A stretch of DNA of 64,000 nt from Acidobacteriota bacterium (GTDB lineage: Bacteria; Acidobacteriota; Thermoanaerobaculia; Multivoradales; Multivoraceae). Where the stretch lies: contig JAJCXN010000012.1 of assembly GCA_029263415.1 (NCBI GenBank), positions 92,737 through 156,736 on the forward strand, given 5' to 3'. A program made the position numbers and the translations under genes. The notes under the pieces are model-generated. The model saw only the letters and a program-made list of their open reading frames with translations, was not told where the DNA came from and made no database searches. Positions 17,937 to 26,897 of this stretch are shown piece after piece; within the stretch, counting starts at the first letter, position 1, and each line of letters begins with the position of its first letter.

Positions 17937-18367
17937 TTCGCGGCATAGTTGAGACCCTGCTGAAGAGGCTGGGCTCCGGCCTAGGTGCGTTTCGATCGCA
18001 GAGGTGGAGTCAGTAGTAGGGGGATGCTGTTCCGTCTGCCTTGGATGGACAGAGCCCTACCTCCAACCACATGTGCCCAGTGGTGAGGAGAGACTCTGCA
18101 GGGTCCAATGCAGCTGCTACCAACCGCGACCTCGTGCACAACAGTGCAGGCCTTGCTCCTATCAGGCGACGATTGCCAACTGAGTTCCGAACTATGCCGA
18201 GCCCGTGCCTTGCTCGGGTTGCTGGCACAGGCTCGAGCCTGTGCCAGCAAGATAGCGATCGGTGTCTAGGAAAATGTTTCGCCAGACTGTCGCAGTTTGC
18301 GGTGGACCAACGACTTGGAGGATGACGGAGATAACAGAGCAACTAGCAAGAGCAGAGGGCATACATC
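17937..18367. other. Intergenic region carrying a perfect 32-bp palindrome
   Basis: This 431-base gap lies between two plus-strand genes. The only strong feature is the palindrome at 18219-18250. The downstream gene's leader (18251-18367) has no obvious ribosome site beyond a purine-rich AGAGGGC about 8 bases before its ATG. Confidence 0.7.
18219..18250. repeat. Perfect 32-bp palindrome (REP-like)
   Basis: The half-site TTGCTGGCACAGGCTC is followed directly by its exact reverse complement, with no loop. Such GGCACAGGC-type palindromes resemble REP/RAYT-associated elements. Only one copy is visible in this window and no RAYT transposase gene is present. It lies 118 bases before the ATG of the DGFESG-tailed propeller gene. 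Confidence 0.97.
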
Positions 18368-19984
18368 ATGACGACTCAATCAACCCTTCACCGGAACGTG
18401 TTCCAACACCCTTTCCAACGGATCGGGGAGCAGATTCATCCGGAGGACCACCAGTCGCAAAGCCCCTCGGCCAGAGGTCGGATGTGGACGATTGTCTTCG
18501 CGACCTTTGTCCTGCTCGGTGGTGCTGCTTCGGCTGTGTTGCTCGTTCCCAATATTCAAGTCGGCGGCAACGATTTTCTGATCTCGTTCATGGGTAATTC
18601 CGGAGAAACACTAGCTGCCGACGGCATTCTGGCCAGAGACCCAGAGAGCGCCTATAGCGCGACTAGTCAACGGGTATTGGTGGTGTGGGCTGGTGTGGAC
18701 GATGCCACCGAGGGTCAGGAAATATGGGGTCAGATTCTCGACAGCACAACCGGTGGATCGATTGGCAGCGACTTCCTCATTAGCGACTCAGGCGATGCCT
18801 CGAGAACCGCGAACGATCCGGCGGTTGCGTGGGACAGCGAACGTAACCGATTTTTGGTCGTTTGGTCCTCGGACGCGACCGTAGAGGGCGAGTTCGAGGT
18901 GCGCGGACAACTGGTCAGTGTGGATGGTGATGAAGAGGGAATCCAAGACTTCCTCATCAGCTCAATGGGCCCGGTGGGTGATAGTGACTACGACGCACGA
19001 CAGCCGCGGGTCGCCTTCAATACAACGCAAGACGAGTACCTGGTGATTTGGAGTGGTGACCACGACACAGGCGATCTCGTCGACGACGAATTCGAGATCT
19101 GGGCACAGCCAGTCGACGGAGCATTCCCTGTTGTCTTTTTCTTTGATCCCACCCAAGTGACTTCGTACGGACCAGCGGGCGATCCCACCTGGGACACCCA
19201 TCACCCTGATTTGGTCTACAACCCAGATCTCGACGAGTATGTCGTGGTGTTCGAGGCTGAGTACTGTTGCCCAGACAGCGACATCGAAATCTTCGGTCGC
19301 CGCCTTCGCGGCAGTGATCAGCTGTTGCTGGGTGCGCGGGAACAGCTCAGCCACATGTCCAAGATCAACGCAGGTTTCGAGAACGTCGGGCGCGGATTGC
19401 GTCCCTCGATCACCTACAACCCGGTCGACCAGGAGTACTTCGTGGTTTGGCACGGAACAGGCTGGTCTAACTTTGTAGGGGAGAAGGAAGTGTGGGGTGG
19501 TCGCCGCACCGCATCGGACCTCGCACCGATTCCGTTCTCCAACTCTCAACAGCTAACTCAAGCTGGTCCCGAGGGAGCTGATTTCCATAGTCGCGATGCG
19601 GATGTGACCTTTGATCATGCTGCCCGCAAGTATGCGGTGGTGTATCGCTCAGACCACATCAACGACAATGAGTACGAGATCTCTGTGTTGCTGGTGAACA
19701 CCGATGGCGATCCTCAATCAGGGGCTCCTGAGGCCGGTCTCAGGATTTCGGATCTGGGAGGATGGGACGCCACAAGCCCAGACAACACCTTCGATGGCCA
19801 GGAACCAACGATTGTCGCAACGGGAACAGAGCACATGGTGGTTTGGGCCGGAGACGACGATGAACCCTGGCTGGGCAACGACGATCTCGAGATCTTTGGT
19901 CAGCGGATTCGCATCCCTGGGACCTTGTTCACGGATGGGTTCGAATCTGGCGGCACGGGCGCGTGGAGTTCACAGAGCCCGTAG
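18368..19984 (+). CDS. Membrane-anchored or secreted beta-propeller protein with C-terminal DGFESG tail
   Basis: 538 residues. A cytoplasmic-looking N-terminus of ~40 residues precedes one hydrophobic helix (MWTIVFATFVLLGGAASAVL), giving a signal anchor or a long signal peptide. The exported part is made of repeated ~55-residue blades with the pattern W-D-x-x-x-x-x-F/Y-L-V-V-W-S-x-D and E-I-x-x-Q, such as WDSERNRFLVVWSSD and YNPVDQEYFVVWHGTG. This is typical of a propeller repeat of unknown ligand. The last 19 residues (LFTDGFESGGTGAWSSQSP) match the tail of the unrelated protein at 53682-57020. No enzymatic residues stand out. It appears monocistronic; the stop lies 158 bases from the converging ABC permease gene. 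Confidence 0.82.
   Translation: MTTQSTLHRNVFQHPFQRIGEQIHPEDHQSQSPSARGRMWTIVFATFVLLGGAASAVLLVPNIQVGGNDFLISFMGNSGETLAADGILARDPESAYSATSQRVLVVWAGVDDATEGQEIWGQILDSTTGGSIGSDFLISDSGDASRTANDPAVAWDSERNRFLVVWSSDATVEGEFEVRGQLVSVDGDEEGIQDFLISSMGPVGDSDYDARQPRVAFNTTQDEYLVIWSGDHDTGDLVDDEFEIWAQPVDGAFPVVFFFDPTQVTSYGPAGDPTWDTHHPDLVYNPDLDEYVVVFEAEYCCPDSDIEIFGRRLRGSDQLLLGAREQLSHMSKINAGFENVGRGLRPSITYNPVDQEYFVVWHGTGWSNFVGEKEVWGGRRTASDLAPIPFSNSQQLTQAGPEGADFHSRDADVTFDHAARKYAVVYRSDHINDNEYEISVLLVNTDGDPQSGAPEAGLRISDLGGWDATSPDNTFDGQEPTIVATGTEHMVVWAGDDDEPWLGNDDLEIFGQRIRIPGTLFTDGFESGGTGAWSSQSP
19925..19981 (+). other. C-terminal DGFESG tail (copy 1)
   Basis: 19 codons ending the propeller protein: L-F-T-D-G-F-E-S-G-G-T-G-A-W-S-S-Q-S-P. 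The same length and pattern recurs at 53685-53741. It is not a PEP-CTERM, LPXTG or Por-type signal. Confidence 0.85.
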
Positions 19985-20142
19985 TCAATGGAGGATGGGT
20001 GGAGCTTTGCGATCCGTTCCAGCTGTCCTTGGCTGCCGGGCCGGGCTGTCAGTTGCTCGATTCAAGAGGGGAGCGGGCGCCAGCGGCGGGTCGGCCGACG
20101 TTCAGGAGGGACCCGGTAACGACTAGGATCGCTTCGAAGCCC

Positions 20143-23022
20143 TTACTCGCTAGCCAGAGCGATGGCTGGGTCGACTCGGCTCGCCCGATGCGCGGGTAAC
20201 CAGCAAGCTGCGATCGCAGCAATGAATAGAAGGCCGCACACGGACAAGAGCGTTACCGGGTCCCGGGGGCTCACGCCGAAGACGAACCCATCCAGCAAAC
20301 GTAGCAGGGCTAAGGATGCTAGAAGTCCGAGACAGATTCCGGTCCCGGTGACAATCAGTCCACGCTGCATGACCCAGTTGATGAGGTCGCTGCGTTGTGC
20401 TCCCATCGCTGTGCGAAGGCCTATCTCACGGGTTCGGGTAGTGACACGCTGCGCCATGGAAGCGTAGATCCCCAGGGACGCGATCACTAGGGCCAGTACC
20501 GAGAACGCCGCTGCTACGGTGAGGGCAAGCCGATTCTCGCCCATGGTGCTGCTCACCCGGTCGGCAAATGCTTCCGCGTCGTCGACCACTAAGCCGGGGC
20601 CGATTTGGCTCAGCATGTGATTGATCTTTGGTACCAGAGTGCTGGGCGGTACATGGGTCCTCACCACAAAGTCTTGGGCCCAGGAGTTCTCACCGTACGC
20701 CAGGTATGCCTGCGGTGACTGATCCGAGCGTAGGTCGACTTCTCGAACTTCGGATACAACCCCAATCACACGCGACTCCCGCGGCTCTGTGCCACCGTTG
20801 GCGGTCGCGAACTCGATGGTGATGTGTTTCCCGATTGCGCTTTCATCTGGCCAAGCTGATGCGGCGAGATAGTCGCTCACCACGACGGAGGCGTTGGGGT
20901 TCTTCATGTCCGTTTCGGTGAACTCTCGACCCTCTCGTAGAGTGATCCCCATGGTCTCGAAGTACCGTGGGAAGATCCGGTGAAACGAGCCTGTGAGGAT
21001 TCCGAAGTTCTGCCTGGAAGCCTCGTCAAAGGAATAGCTAGCGAGGTTCTGACCGCCTAGCGGGAGCTGGTTGGTCAAGCTCACCGATTCCACCTCGGGA
21101 AGCTCTTCCAATTGCCGGACGATGGTCTGATTCAATTCGAGACGAGCCGCGCCAGCCCCTTCGAAGTCTCCTGCAAAGTCGCTATTCAAGGAGAAGTCGA
21201 AGGTCAGCAGCTGGTCAGCTTGATAGCCGAGTTCCACTCGTTGAAGCTGGGCGAGTGTTCTTAAGAGCACTCCGGTTCCCGCGAGGAGAATCAAGGCAAG
21301 TGCAACCTGTGCCACCACTAGCGGCGTACTTCCGCTTACTGTTCCTGCGATGCCCCCTCGGCCGGCCCTAACGTTGCTGCTAAACGCACTTTTGCTGGCT
21401 CGCCATGCCGGCAGGAGGCCCGCAAGCAAGGCGGTGACCACAGTGGTAAGTACTGCGAACAGAAGCACCTCGCGATTGATCGCGACATTCTGAAACCGTG
21501 GCACATCAAGTGAGGCGCTCCTCGAAGCGAGTTGCAGGAACAAGTAGGTCATGGCAAGACCTAGCATGCTCGACACCGCGGCGAGGATGAACCCTTCAAT
21601 GAGTCCTCCGAGCAGCAGCCTCGCTCTGCTTGCGCCCAACGCAGCACGCAGCGCCCACTCCGGGCGTTGCCCCAGAGACCTTGCCGCGAGAAGCCCAGCG
21701 ACATTGATGCAGGCTAGAAGAAGTACGAAGACTGAAGCGCCGAATAACAATGACAATGCTGAGCGAGAGTCCTCGGTCAGGTGTTCCATCAACGGTACTA
21801 CTTGGTAGGTCGGTCTCTCGCCTTCTTCACCGTCCTCCATTCGTCCACGGTCAGCAAGCGCTTGCAGTTCCGTTCCAGCTTCGCTGAACGGGATACCTTG
21901 GGCGAGCCGGATGTAGGCGGAGTAGCGCAAGATGGTGCCGCGTCGTTGAACTACGCTTCGCGCCGACCACAATCCGATGTTGTCGGATTGGCTGGGACCA
22001 AGCCAGAGCGTTTGCCCTGGCTTGAGTACGCCGACAACTTCCACTCTTTTCTGGGCAAGAGGAATTGATTTTCCGACGATGTTCGGATCAGCGGAGTAGC
22101 GCGAAACCCAAAGTTCATGGGTGAGCAACACGTTGCCAACGCCTTCCTCGGCCACATCCAGGCTTTCGTCGAACAAGCGGCCCATGGCTGGTCGAACCCC
22201 GAGCATTGCCGGTAGACCCGCGTCCACGCTTGCGATTCGGACGAGAGCGAAGTTGTCCCCTTCACCAATGCTGTGCTTGGGGAAGTTGGCCAGGTGAAGC
22301 TCGGAGATCGTCTTAGCGCTCTCTCGAAAGTCGATGACGTTCGAGGCCGAGATCCGTGGCATGCCGACCCGACCAAGTGCGTTGATACGGACCACTCCGA
22401 GTCGGTCCACGTCGGTGTACTCGAGGTCATCCAGGATGATCGACTGGAACAACGAGAAGAGTGAGACCGCCGCTCCGAGTCCTAGGCTGAGCACTAGGAT
22501 CGAAGGAATCGCCACGGCGCGGGCTCGCCACAAGGAGCGACTGGCAAGTTTGAGAGGCCGAAACCAATCCGAAAGAGCCATCGCGATGAAGGATCCGCGT
22601 TGTCTGGGAAGCGAAGACGGCCGCAGATGCGAGGTGCTGTGTACCGTTGAACGTTGACTGGTTGGTGGCGGCAGTGCGACCCGTGAGGGTTCGGTTGCGT
22701 TGGTTGTGAAAACGTCAGGTCTGCGAGCCAGCTTGGCAAGTAGTTCGTCCCAGTCACCGAGCCTCTCAAAGGCACTTTCCCGCGCCGCATGTTCGAGCCT
22801 CGAACCGAGGCCCTGCGCGGACAAACTGATCAGAGCTTCCTGATAACCCTCGTCGAGCATGCTAGCGATCTCTTCGATCTCGTCTTGACCCAGTGCATCC
22901 GCTTCACTGGGTGCGCGGTCGCGGATGAGTTCGCGCCAAGCTGAAACCATTTTCGCGTGCTTGTCCGCAACGGATTCCTTATGCCCATCGGGCGGCAGCG
23001 AAGTGTTCTTTCTATTTGCCAC
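20143..23022 (-). CDS. ADOP-type (MacB/FtsX fold) orphan ABC permease
   Basis: 959 residues from the GTG at 23022, chosen because GGAG lies 8 bases upstream and it overlaps the PadR stop; an in-frame GTG at 23040 has no such site. The N-terminal ~120 soluble residues are followed by a first MacB-type unit: membrane helix at VAIPSILVLSLGLGAAVSLF, a MacB periplasmic core domain, then three helices. A second FtsX unit ends in ACWLPAHRASRVDPAIALAS. Two permease halves in one chain with no ATPase gene nearby define the acidobacterial duplicated orphan permease group. A role in efflux or envelope stress mechanotransmission is inferred from MacB. It is coupled to the PadR repressor gene upstream. 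Confidence 0.93.
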   Translation of the reverse strand: MANRKNTSLPPDGHKESVADKHAKMVSAWRELIRDRAPSEADALGQDEIEEIASMLDEGYQEALISLSAQGLGSRLEHAARESAFERLGDWDELLAKLARRPDVFTTNATEPSRVALPPPTSQRSTVHSTSHLRPSSLPRQRGSFIAMALSDWFRPLKLASRSLWRARAVAIPSILVLSLGLGAAVSLFSLFQSIILDDLEYTDVDRLGVVRINALGRVGMPRISASNVIDFRESAKTISELHLANFPKHSIGEGDNFALVRIASVDAGLPAMLGVRPAMGRLFDESLDVAEEGVGNVLLTHELWVSRYSADPNIVGKSIPLAQKRVEVVGVLKPGQTLWLGPSQSDNIGLWSARSVVQRRGTILRYSAYIRLAQGIPFSEAGTELQALADRGRMEDGEEGERPTYQVVPLMEHLTEDSRSALSLLFGASVFVLLLACINVAGLLAARSLGQRPEWALRAALGASRARLLLGGLIEGFILAAVSSMLGLAMTYLFLQLASRSASLDVPRFQNVAINREVLLFAVLTTVVTALLAGLLPAWRASKSAFSSNVRAGRGGIAGTVSGSTPLVVAQVALALILLAGTGVLLRTLAQLQRVELGYQADQLLTFDFSLNSDFAGDFEGAGAARLELNQTIVRQLEELPEVESVSLTNQLPLGGQNLASYSFDEASRQNFGILTGSFHRIFPRYFETMGITLREGREFTETDMKNPNASVVVSDYLAASAWPDESAIGKHITIEFATANGGTEPRESRVIGVVSEVREVDLRSDQSPQAYLAYGENSWAQDFVVRTHVPPSTLVPKINHMLSQIGPGLVVDDAEAFADRVSSTMGENRLALTVAAAFSVLALVIASLGIYASMAQRVTTRTREIGLRTAMGAQRSDLINWVMQRGLIVTGTGICLGLLASLALLRLLDGFVFGVSPRDPVTLLSVCGLLFIAAIAACWLPAHRASRVDPAIALASE

Positions 23023-23347
23023 TGGCGTTCTCCAGAACACCGAACACGGCGTTCACATAGTTGCCGAACTCCTGCTTCTGCTCCTCGAGCGCGTTGCGAC
23101 CAGCGCTGGTGAGGCGGTAGTAGCGACGTCGCCGTTCACCAGCTCTTTCTCGCCAACGCCCGGATACCAGTCCCCGATCCTCCAACTTCGCTAGGGTCGG
23201 ATAGAGCGATGAGATTCGGAACACCAAGGTGCCGCCGGAGGCCGTCTCGATGAGTTTTCCGATCTCGTAGCCGTGGCGGTCTCGGTTCTCGAGCAAGGCA
23301 AGAATGAGCAGTTCCATGCTGCCTTTCTTGAGTGCTGGGCTGAACAT
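23012..23347 (-). CDS. PadR family transcriptional regulator
   Basis: 111 residues. The winged-helix PadR core is clear: LKKGSMELLILALLENRDRHGYEI (recognition region), SLYPTLAKLEDRGLV and the wing RRRYYRLTSAGRNAL. A short C-terminal helix for dimerisation follows. The ATG at 23347 follows AGAGAGG on the minus strand. The 3' end overlaps the start of the ADOP permease gene by 11 bases, so it very likely controls that operon. Divergent from a second PadR/ADOP pair, with 282 bases of shared upstream DNA. Confidence 0.95.
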   Translation of the reverse strand: MFSPALKKGSMELLILALLENRDRHGYEIGKLIETASGGTLVFRISSLYPTLAKLEDRGLVSGRWRERAGERRRRYYRLTSAGRNALEEQKQEFGNYVNAVFGVLENASGK

Positions 23348-23432
23348 TTGGGCTGCGCCTCTCTAAGTGTTCACTGGAGCGCCTTCTGTTAGGCACGATG
23401 GTTCAAACGGTGGTTTTACATGCGTCGACCAT

Positions 23433-23454
23433 ATATACGGCGTCGGAGTATAAT
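23433..23454 (+). promoter_or_regulatory. Promoter/operator candidate between divergent PadR operons
   Basis: A perfect -10 box TATAAT (23449-23454) overlaps an imperfect inverted repeat ATATAC-N9-GTATAA (23433-23453). The A+T-rich block stands out from GC-rich surroundings. It sits midway between the two PadR start codons, so autoregulation of one or both operons is plausible. No good -35 is visible. Confidence 0.5.
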
Positions 23455-23629
23455 AGTTCCTGAGAGACAACAGCAACCAGCAGGTCTTCAGCAGGATCTT
23501 TTGCTGAGAACAGAGCGTTCCTCGCATTCCAGAGTGGTAGGGGTCACGAGTTGAACCGACGGTGAACGATCTCTTCGAGAAATGCGAGATCGTCTTGATT
23601 TCAGCTGCAATGCAGTTTATTGTGGAGCC

Positions 23630-23971
23630 ATGACACGAGGACTAGGAGAGCTGGAGCAACTGTTGCTGTTTGCGTTGATCGAACTGGGTGACGAGGCTCA
23701 CGGTGTAGCCATTCGGGATTTAGTGCAGCTTCAGGCGGGCAAATCGCTTTCACCTGGTGCGGTTCATACCGGATACGAACGATTACAAAAGCGCGGGTTC
23801 GTTGACTCGTCGTTGGGAGAACCGACCCCGACCAGAGGTGGGAGGCGCAAACGTCACTATCGCATCACTTCTGAAGGAGCCCGCGCCTTGCACCGGACTC
23901 AAATTCGTTTGCAACGAATGGCTGCGGGCAACCTCAGTGAGCTGGAGCGGCTCGCGGATCTGGGCAAGTGA
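23630..23971 (+). CDS. PadR family transcriptional regulator
   Basis: 113 residues from the ATG at 23630, with GGAG about 4 bases upstream; a longer frame from 23582 adds an unconserved tail. The PadR winged helix reads LGELEQLLLFALIELGDEAHGV, then SPGAVHTGYERLQKRGFVDS and wing GGRRKRHYRITSEGARAL. The PTRGGR stretch in the wing is shared with the PadR at 30734-31069. Its stop overlaps the permease start (GTGA, 4 bases), so the regulator and the ADOP permease are translationally coupled. Confidence 0.95.
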   Translation: MTRGLGELEQLLLFALIELGDEAHGVAIRDLVQLQAGKSLSPGAVHTGYERLQKRGFVDSSLGEPTPTRGGRRKRHYRITSEGARALHRTQIRLQRMAAGNLSELERLADLGK

Positions 23972-26808
23972 ACCAACAACCGATGGTGGCCCCGCCCAAG
24001 CTGTTGAGTGGTTTGGTTGGTGTCCTCGTAGATGGCGTAAGACGCGAGGTCTTGCTCGGTGATCTCGAGGAGACCTTCCACTATCGTCTGGAGCAAGGGC
24101 TAAGCCTGCGCGTTGCCAGAATGCACTACGGACGTGAGGCTCTTGCCTCCCTGTGGACTCTGTACATCTCCGGAACTGTCTTTCAACCAGATCCTAGTGT
24201 CGCCTCCATTTCTGTGGCCTCCACTCCCCACCCGCGATCGACACCGCGACCCACTGCAGAAGGAGCGACGATCATGCGTTCTTGGGACGACTTACGTTTT
24301 TCAACCAATGCCCTTTTGAAAAGGCCGAGCCTCTCGCTTGTAGTGGTGCTCGCGATGGCCTTGGGAATCGGTGCAAGTACTCTGGTCTTCAGTGTGGTCG
24401 AAGCGGCGCTGCTGCGAAGCCTGCCGGTGAATGACCCAGCGTCCTTGATGATGGTGTGGAACCGTCAATCCTCGGACGTGGGCTCGTCCAACCTTTTAAG
24501 CGCCCCGAGCTACGCAGATCTCAAAGAACGTGCCAACACGTTGGAAACAGTTGCAGCGTTCGGAGAAATTGTCGTGGCTCCGATTGTTGGCACCGACCAA
24601 CCGACCTTCGCGCGCCTGGTTCCGGTGACCGACAACTTCTTTGAAATGCTTGGGGTCCAGCCTCGCGCCGGTCGCCTATTTGTGCCCGCTGACGGTACCC
24701 CTCCCGCCGACGGAGCGCCGCCACGCGCGGTCTCGCCGCTGGTTATCAGTCATGACTATTGGCAGCGAGAATTCTCCGGTTCCGAAGATGTGATCGGCCG
24801 CTCACTCAAAGTGTTTAGCAGCGACTATCAAATCGTCGGCGTGCTCCCGCAGGACTTCCGGCTCGTCTTCCCGGCCGCCGCGGATGTAGGAGAAGACCTG
24901 GGCACGTCCATCGATCTGTGGTCGACGTGGGCATTCGATCTGAGAGGAGCATCGAGGAACTCGCGCTCGTTTCGCGTTGTTGCGAGAAAGCATACGGACT
25001 TTTCGCTGGCCGATGTTCGCGGTGAACTGAACAACATCGCTGCCGACCTGCGCAGCGAGAACCCGGAACTAGAAGAAAGTGGATTCGCGCTCGGCGCGAA
25101 GAGCTTCGTTGCGGAGAGTGGGTCGCATATCAGGCCTCTCCTTTGGATGCTCGGAGGCGCGGTCTTCTGTGTGCTTCTTGTTGCTTGTGTCAACTCTTCA
25201 GGCTTGCTGCTCGCACGTACCACGGAACGCTCCAGGGAACTCTCGGTACGCGCCGCACTTGGTGCCGATCGCTGGCGGCTGGCGCTTCTGTCGCTCAGTG
25301 AAGCGTTGCTACTCGCGCTCGCTGGTGGTGCCCTAGGCATGGCGCTGGCCTGGCTTGGTATGAAGGCGCTCGCGATCGCTGGCCCCGCAGGGCTGCCTCA
25401 AGCAGACCAGCTCTCACTCAACGTAGGTGTGCTCGGTTTCGCGATTGCACTGGTATTGGTTTGCGCAGCAATCGCGGGACTGTTACCGGCCGCCCGAGCG
25501 ATGCGACACGCGCGTCGCGACTCCCTCAATACGCGCTCCTCGACCGCCACCCGCCGGCAACGTCGCCTTAGAGACGTGATGGTTGGCGTGCAAATCGCCC
25601 TGACGGTGACGTTGGTTCTGGCAACCGGGCTGTTGTTGCGAAGCCTGGCCGAGCTTCAGCGCGTTCCCTTGGGCTTCGAACCCGAGAACGTACTGGCAGT
25701 TGACATATCAACCGTGGCTGGTGGATTCGATCGACAAGCCGAAGACATCAATGCTGCGTTTGGGCGCTGGATCGAGAAGAGGCGTGGAATCGAGCAGGCG
25801 TTGTCGCAGTCGTTGAATGACCTGCCTGGAGTGGAGGCGGCGGGCGCCGTTTTTCCGGTCCCCTTGAACGGGGTCTATAGTCGCACATGTGACTACTCAC
25901 TAGCGAATGAAGGCCGACCTGAAGTCTCTGGCGTTGCCTACTTTAGGAATGTTTGGCCCGGCTACTTCGAGTCGATGCAGATTCCGCTACTTGCGGGACG
26001 AGATCTTCGCTACGACGACGATGCCTCCGGCCAGCATGAATGGGCAAACGATGACGAGGTGCGCACCGATCGCCCAACCGTTGTTATCGACTCTCGCCTT
26101 GCCAGCGAGTTGTGGCCCGATGAAGATGCGGTGGGAAAAACATTGCGCTACGACATCTACGGTACCGTGTTCCACGATGCAGAAGTCGTCGGTGTGGTGC
26201 CGTTCGTCGCCCAGGGCAGCCTGGTTGATCAAAGGCAGACCATCTACATTCCGCGCTCCTACTACCGGTCGCAAGAGTTGACGCTAACGGTGAGGGTCAA
26301 GCAAGACTCTCCTGCTATGCGGGCTTCCTTGGTTGATGCGATTCATGCGGAGTTTCCCGAAAGCCCTGCTCTCATTCGTCCACTGAACGACTATGTAGAC
26401 AGTGCAACGGCAACCAATCGCTTTGTGCTCTCACTTCTCGGAGGCTTTGCCAGCATCGCATTGCTGCTGGCCGGTATCGGCATCTATGGCGCCTTAGCGC
26501 TGACCGTGCGTCAGCGTGGGAAGGAAATCGGTATTCACCTGGCGATGGGAGCAGCACCTAGGCGTGTCTTTACAGGGATGGTCCGAAGGTCGTTGACGCT
26601 CTCGGCCATCGGCATGGCCGCCGGGGTGCTCTTGGCGCTTTCTGCGACCAGCCTCATAAGTACCTATCTCTATCAGGTCTCAAGCATGGATCCGATCGCT
26701 GTCGGCGGGACTGTCATGGTGCAGTGTGTTGTGACTCTCCTGGCCTGCTGGATCCCGGCGCGTCGTGCGTCTCGCGTCGAACCGATCAAGGCTCTGCGGG
26801 CAGATTGA
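23968..26808 (+). CDS. ADOP-type orphan ABC permease
   Basis: 946 residues from a GTG overlapping the PadR stop. It carries the short ADOP N-terminal region (VLLGDLEETFHYRLEQG) common in this group. The first MacB-like unit has membrane helix SLVVVLAMALGIGASTLVFSV, a periplasmic core and three helices (GGAVFCVLLVACVNSSGLLLA, where the Asn-Ser-Ser-Gly turn is typical). A second unit ends ACWIPARRASRVEPIKALRA. No ATPase gene is near. It is probably an efflux or envelope permease with its nucleotide-binding partner encoded elsewhere. A PD40 propeller gene follows after 89 bases and may be read through. Confidence 0.93.
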   Translation: MNQQPMVAPPKLLSGLVGVLVDGVRREVLLGDLEETFHYRLEQGLSLRVARMHYGREALASLWTLYISGTVFQPDPSVASISVASTPHPRSTPRPTAEGATIMRSWDDLRFSTNALLKRPSLSLVVVLAMALGIGASTLVFSVVEAALLRSLPVNDPASLMMVWNRQSSDVGSSNLLSAPSYADLKERANTLETVAAFGEIVVAPIVGTDQPTFARLVPVTDNFFEMLGVQPRAGRLFVPADGTPPADGAPPRAVSPLVISHDYWQREFSGSEDVIGRSLKVFSSDYQIVGVLPQDFRLVFPAAADVGEDLGTSIDLWSTWAFDLRGASRNSRSFRVVARKHTDFSLADVRGELNNIAADLRSENPELEESGFALGAKSFVAESGSHIRPLLWMLGGAVFCVLLVACVNSSGLLLARTTERSRELSVRAALGADRWRLALLSLSEALLLALAGGALGMALAWLGMKALAIAGPAGLPQADQLSLNVGVLGFAIALVLVCAAIAGLLPAARAMRHARRDSLNTRSSTATRRQRRLRDVMVGVQIALTVTLVLATGLLLRSLAELQRVPLGFEPENVLAVDISTVAGGFDRQAEDINAAFGRWIEKRRGIEQALSQSLNDLPGVEAAGAVFPVPLNGVYSRTCDYSLANEGRPEVSGVAYFRNVWPGYFESMQIPLLAGRDLRYDDDASGQHEWANDDEVRTDRPTVVIDSRLASELWPDEDAVGKTLRYDIYGTVFHDAEVVGVVPFVAQGSLVDQRQTIYIPRSYYRSQELTLTVRVKQDSPAMRASLVDAIHAEFPESPALIRPLNDYVDSATATNRFVLSLLGGFASIALLLAGIGIYGALALTVRQRGKEIGIHLAMGAAPRRVFTGMVRRSLTLSAIGMAAGVLLALSATSLISTYLYQVSSMDPIAVGGTVMVQCVVTLLACWIPARRASRVEPIKALRAD

Positions 26809-26869
26809 TCCTGGTGAGGTTCGCGCCACAAATCTGGGCCTCGCGCCGGTAGAGGCCTGGGTCGTTCAC

Positions 26870-26884
26870 TAGCACCTTGTGCTA
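26870..26884 (+). promoter_or_regulatory. Hairpin abutting the ribosome site of the PD40 gene
   Basis: Arms TAGCAC and GTGCTA (6 bp, perfect) with loop CTT end right at the AAAGGAG ribosome site used by the GTG at 26898. A second stem GGCCTC-N9-GAGGCC lies at 26837-26857. They could attenuate read-through from the permease gene or modulate initiation. Confidence 0.35.
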
Positions 26885-26897
26885 AAGGAGAAACTAA

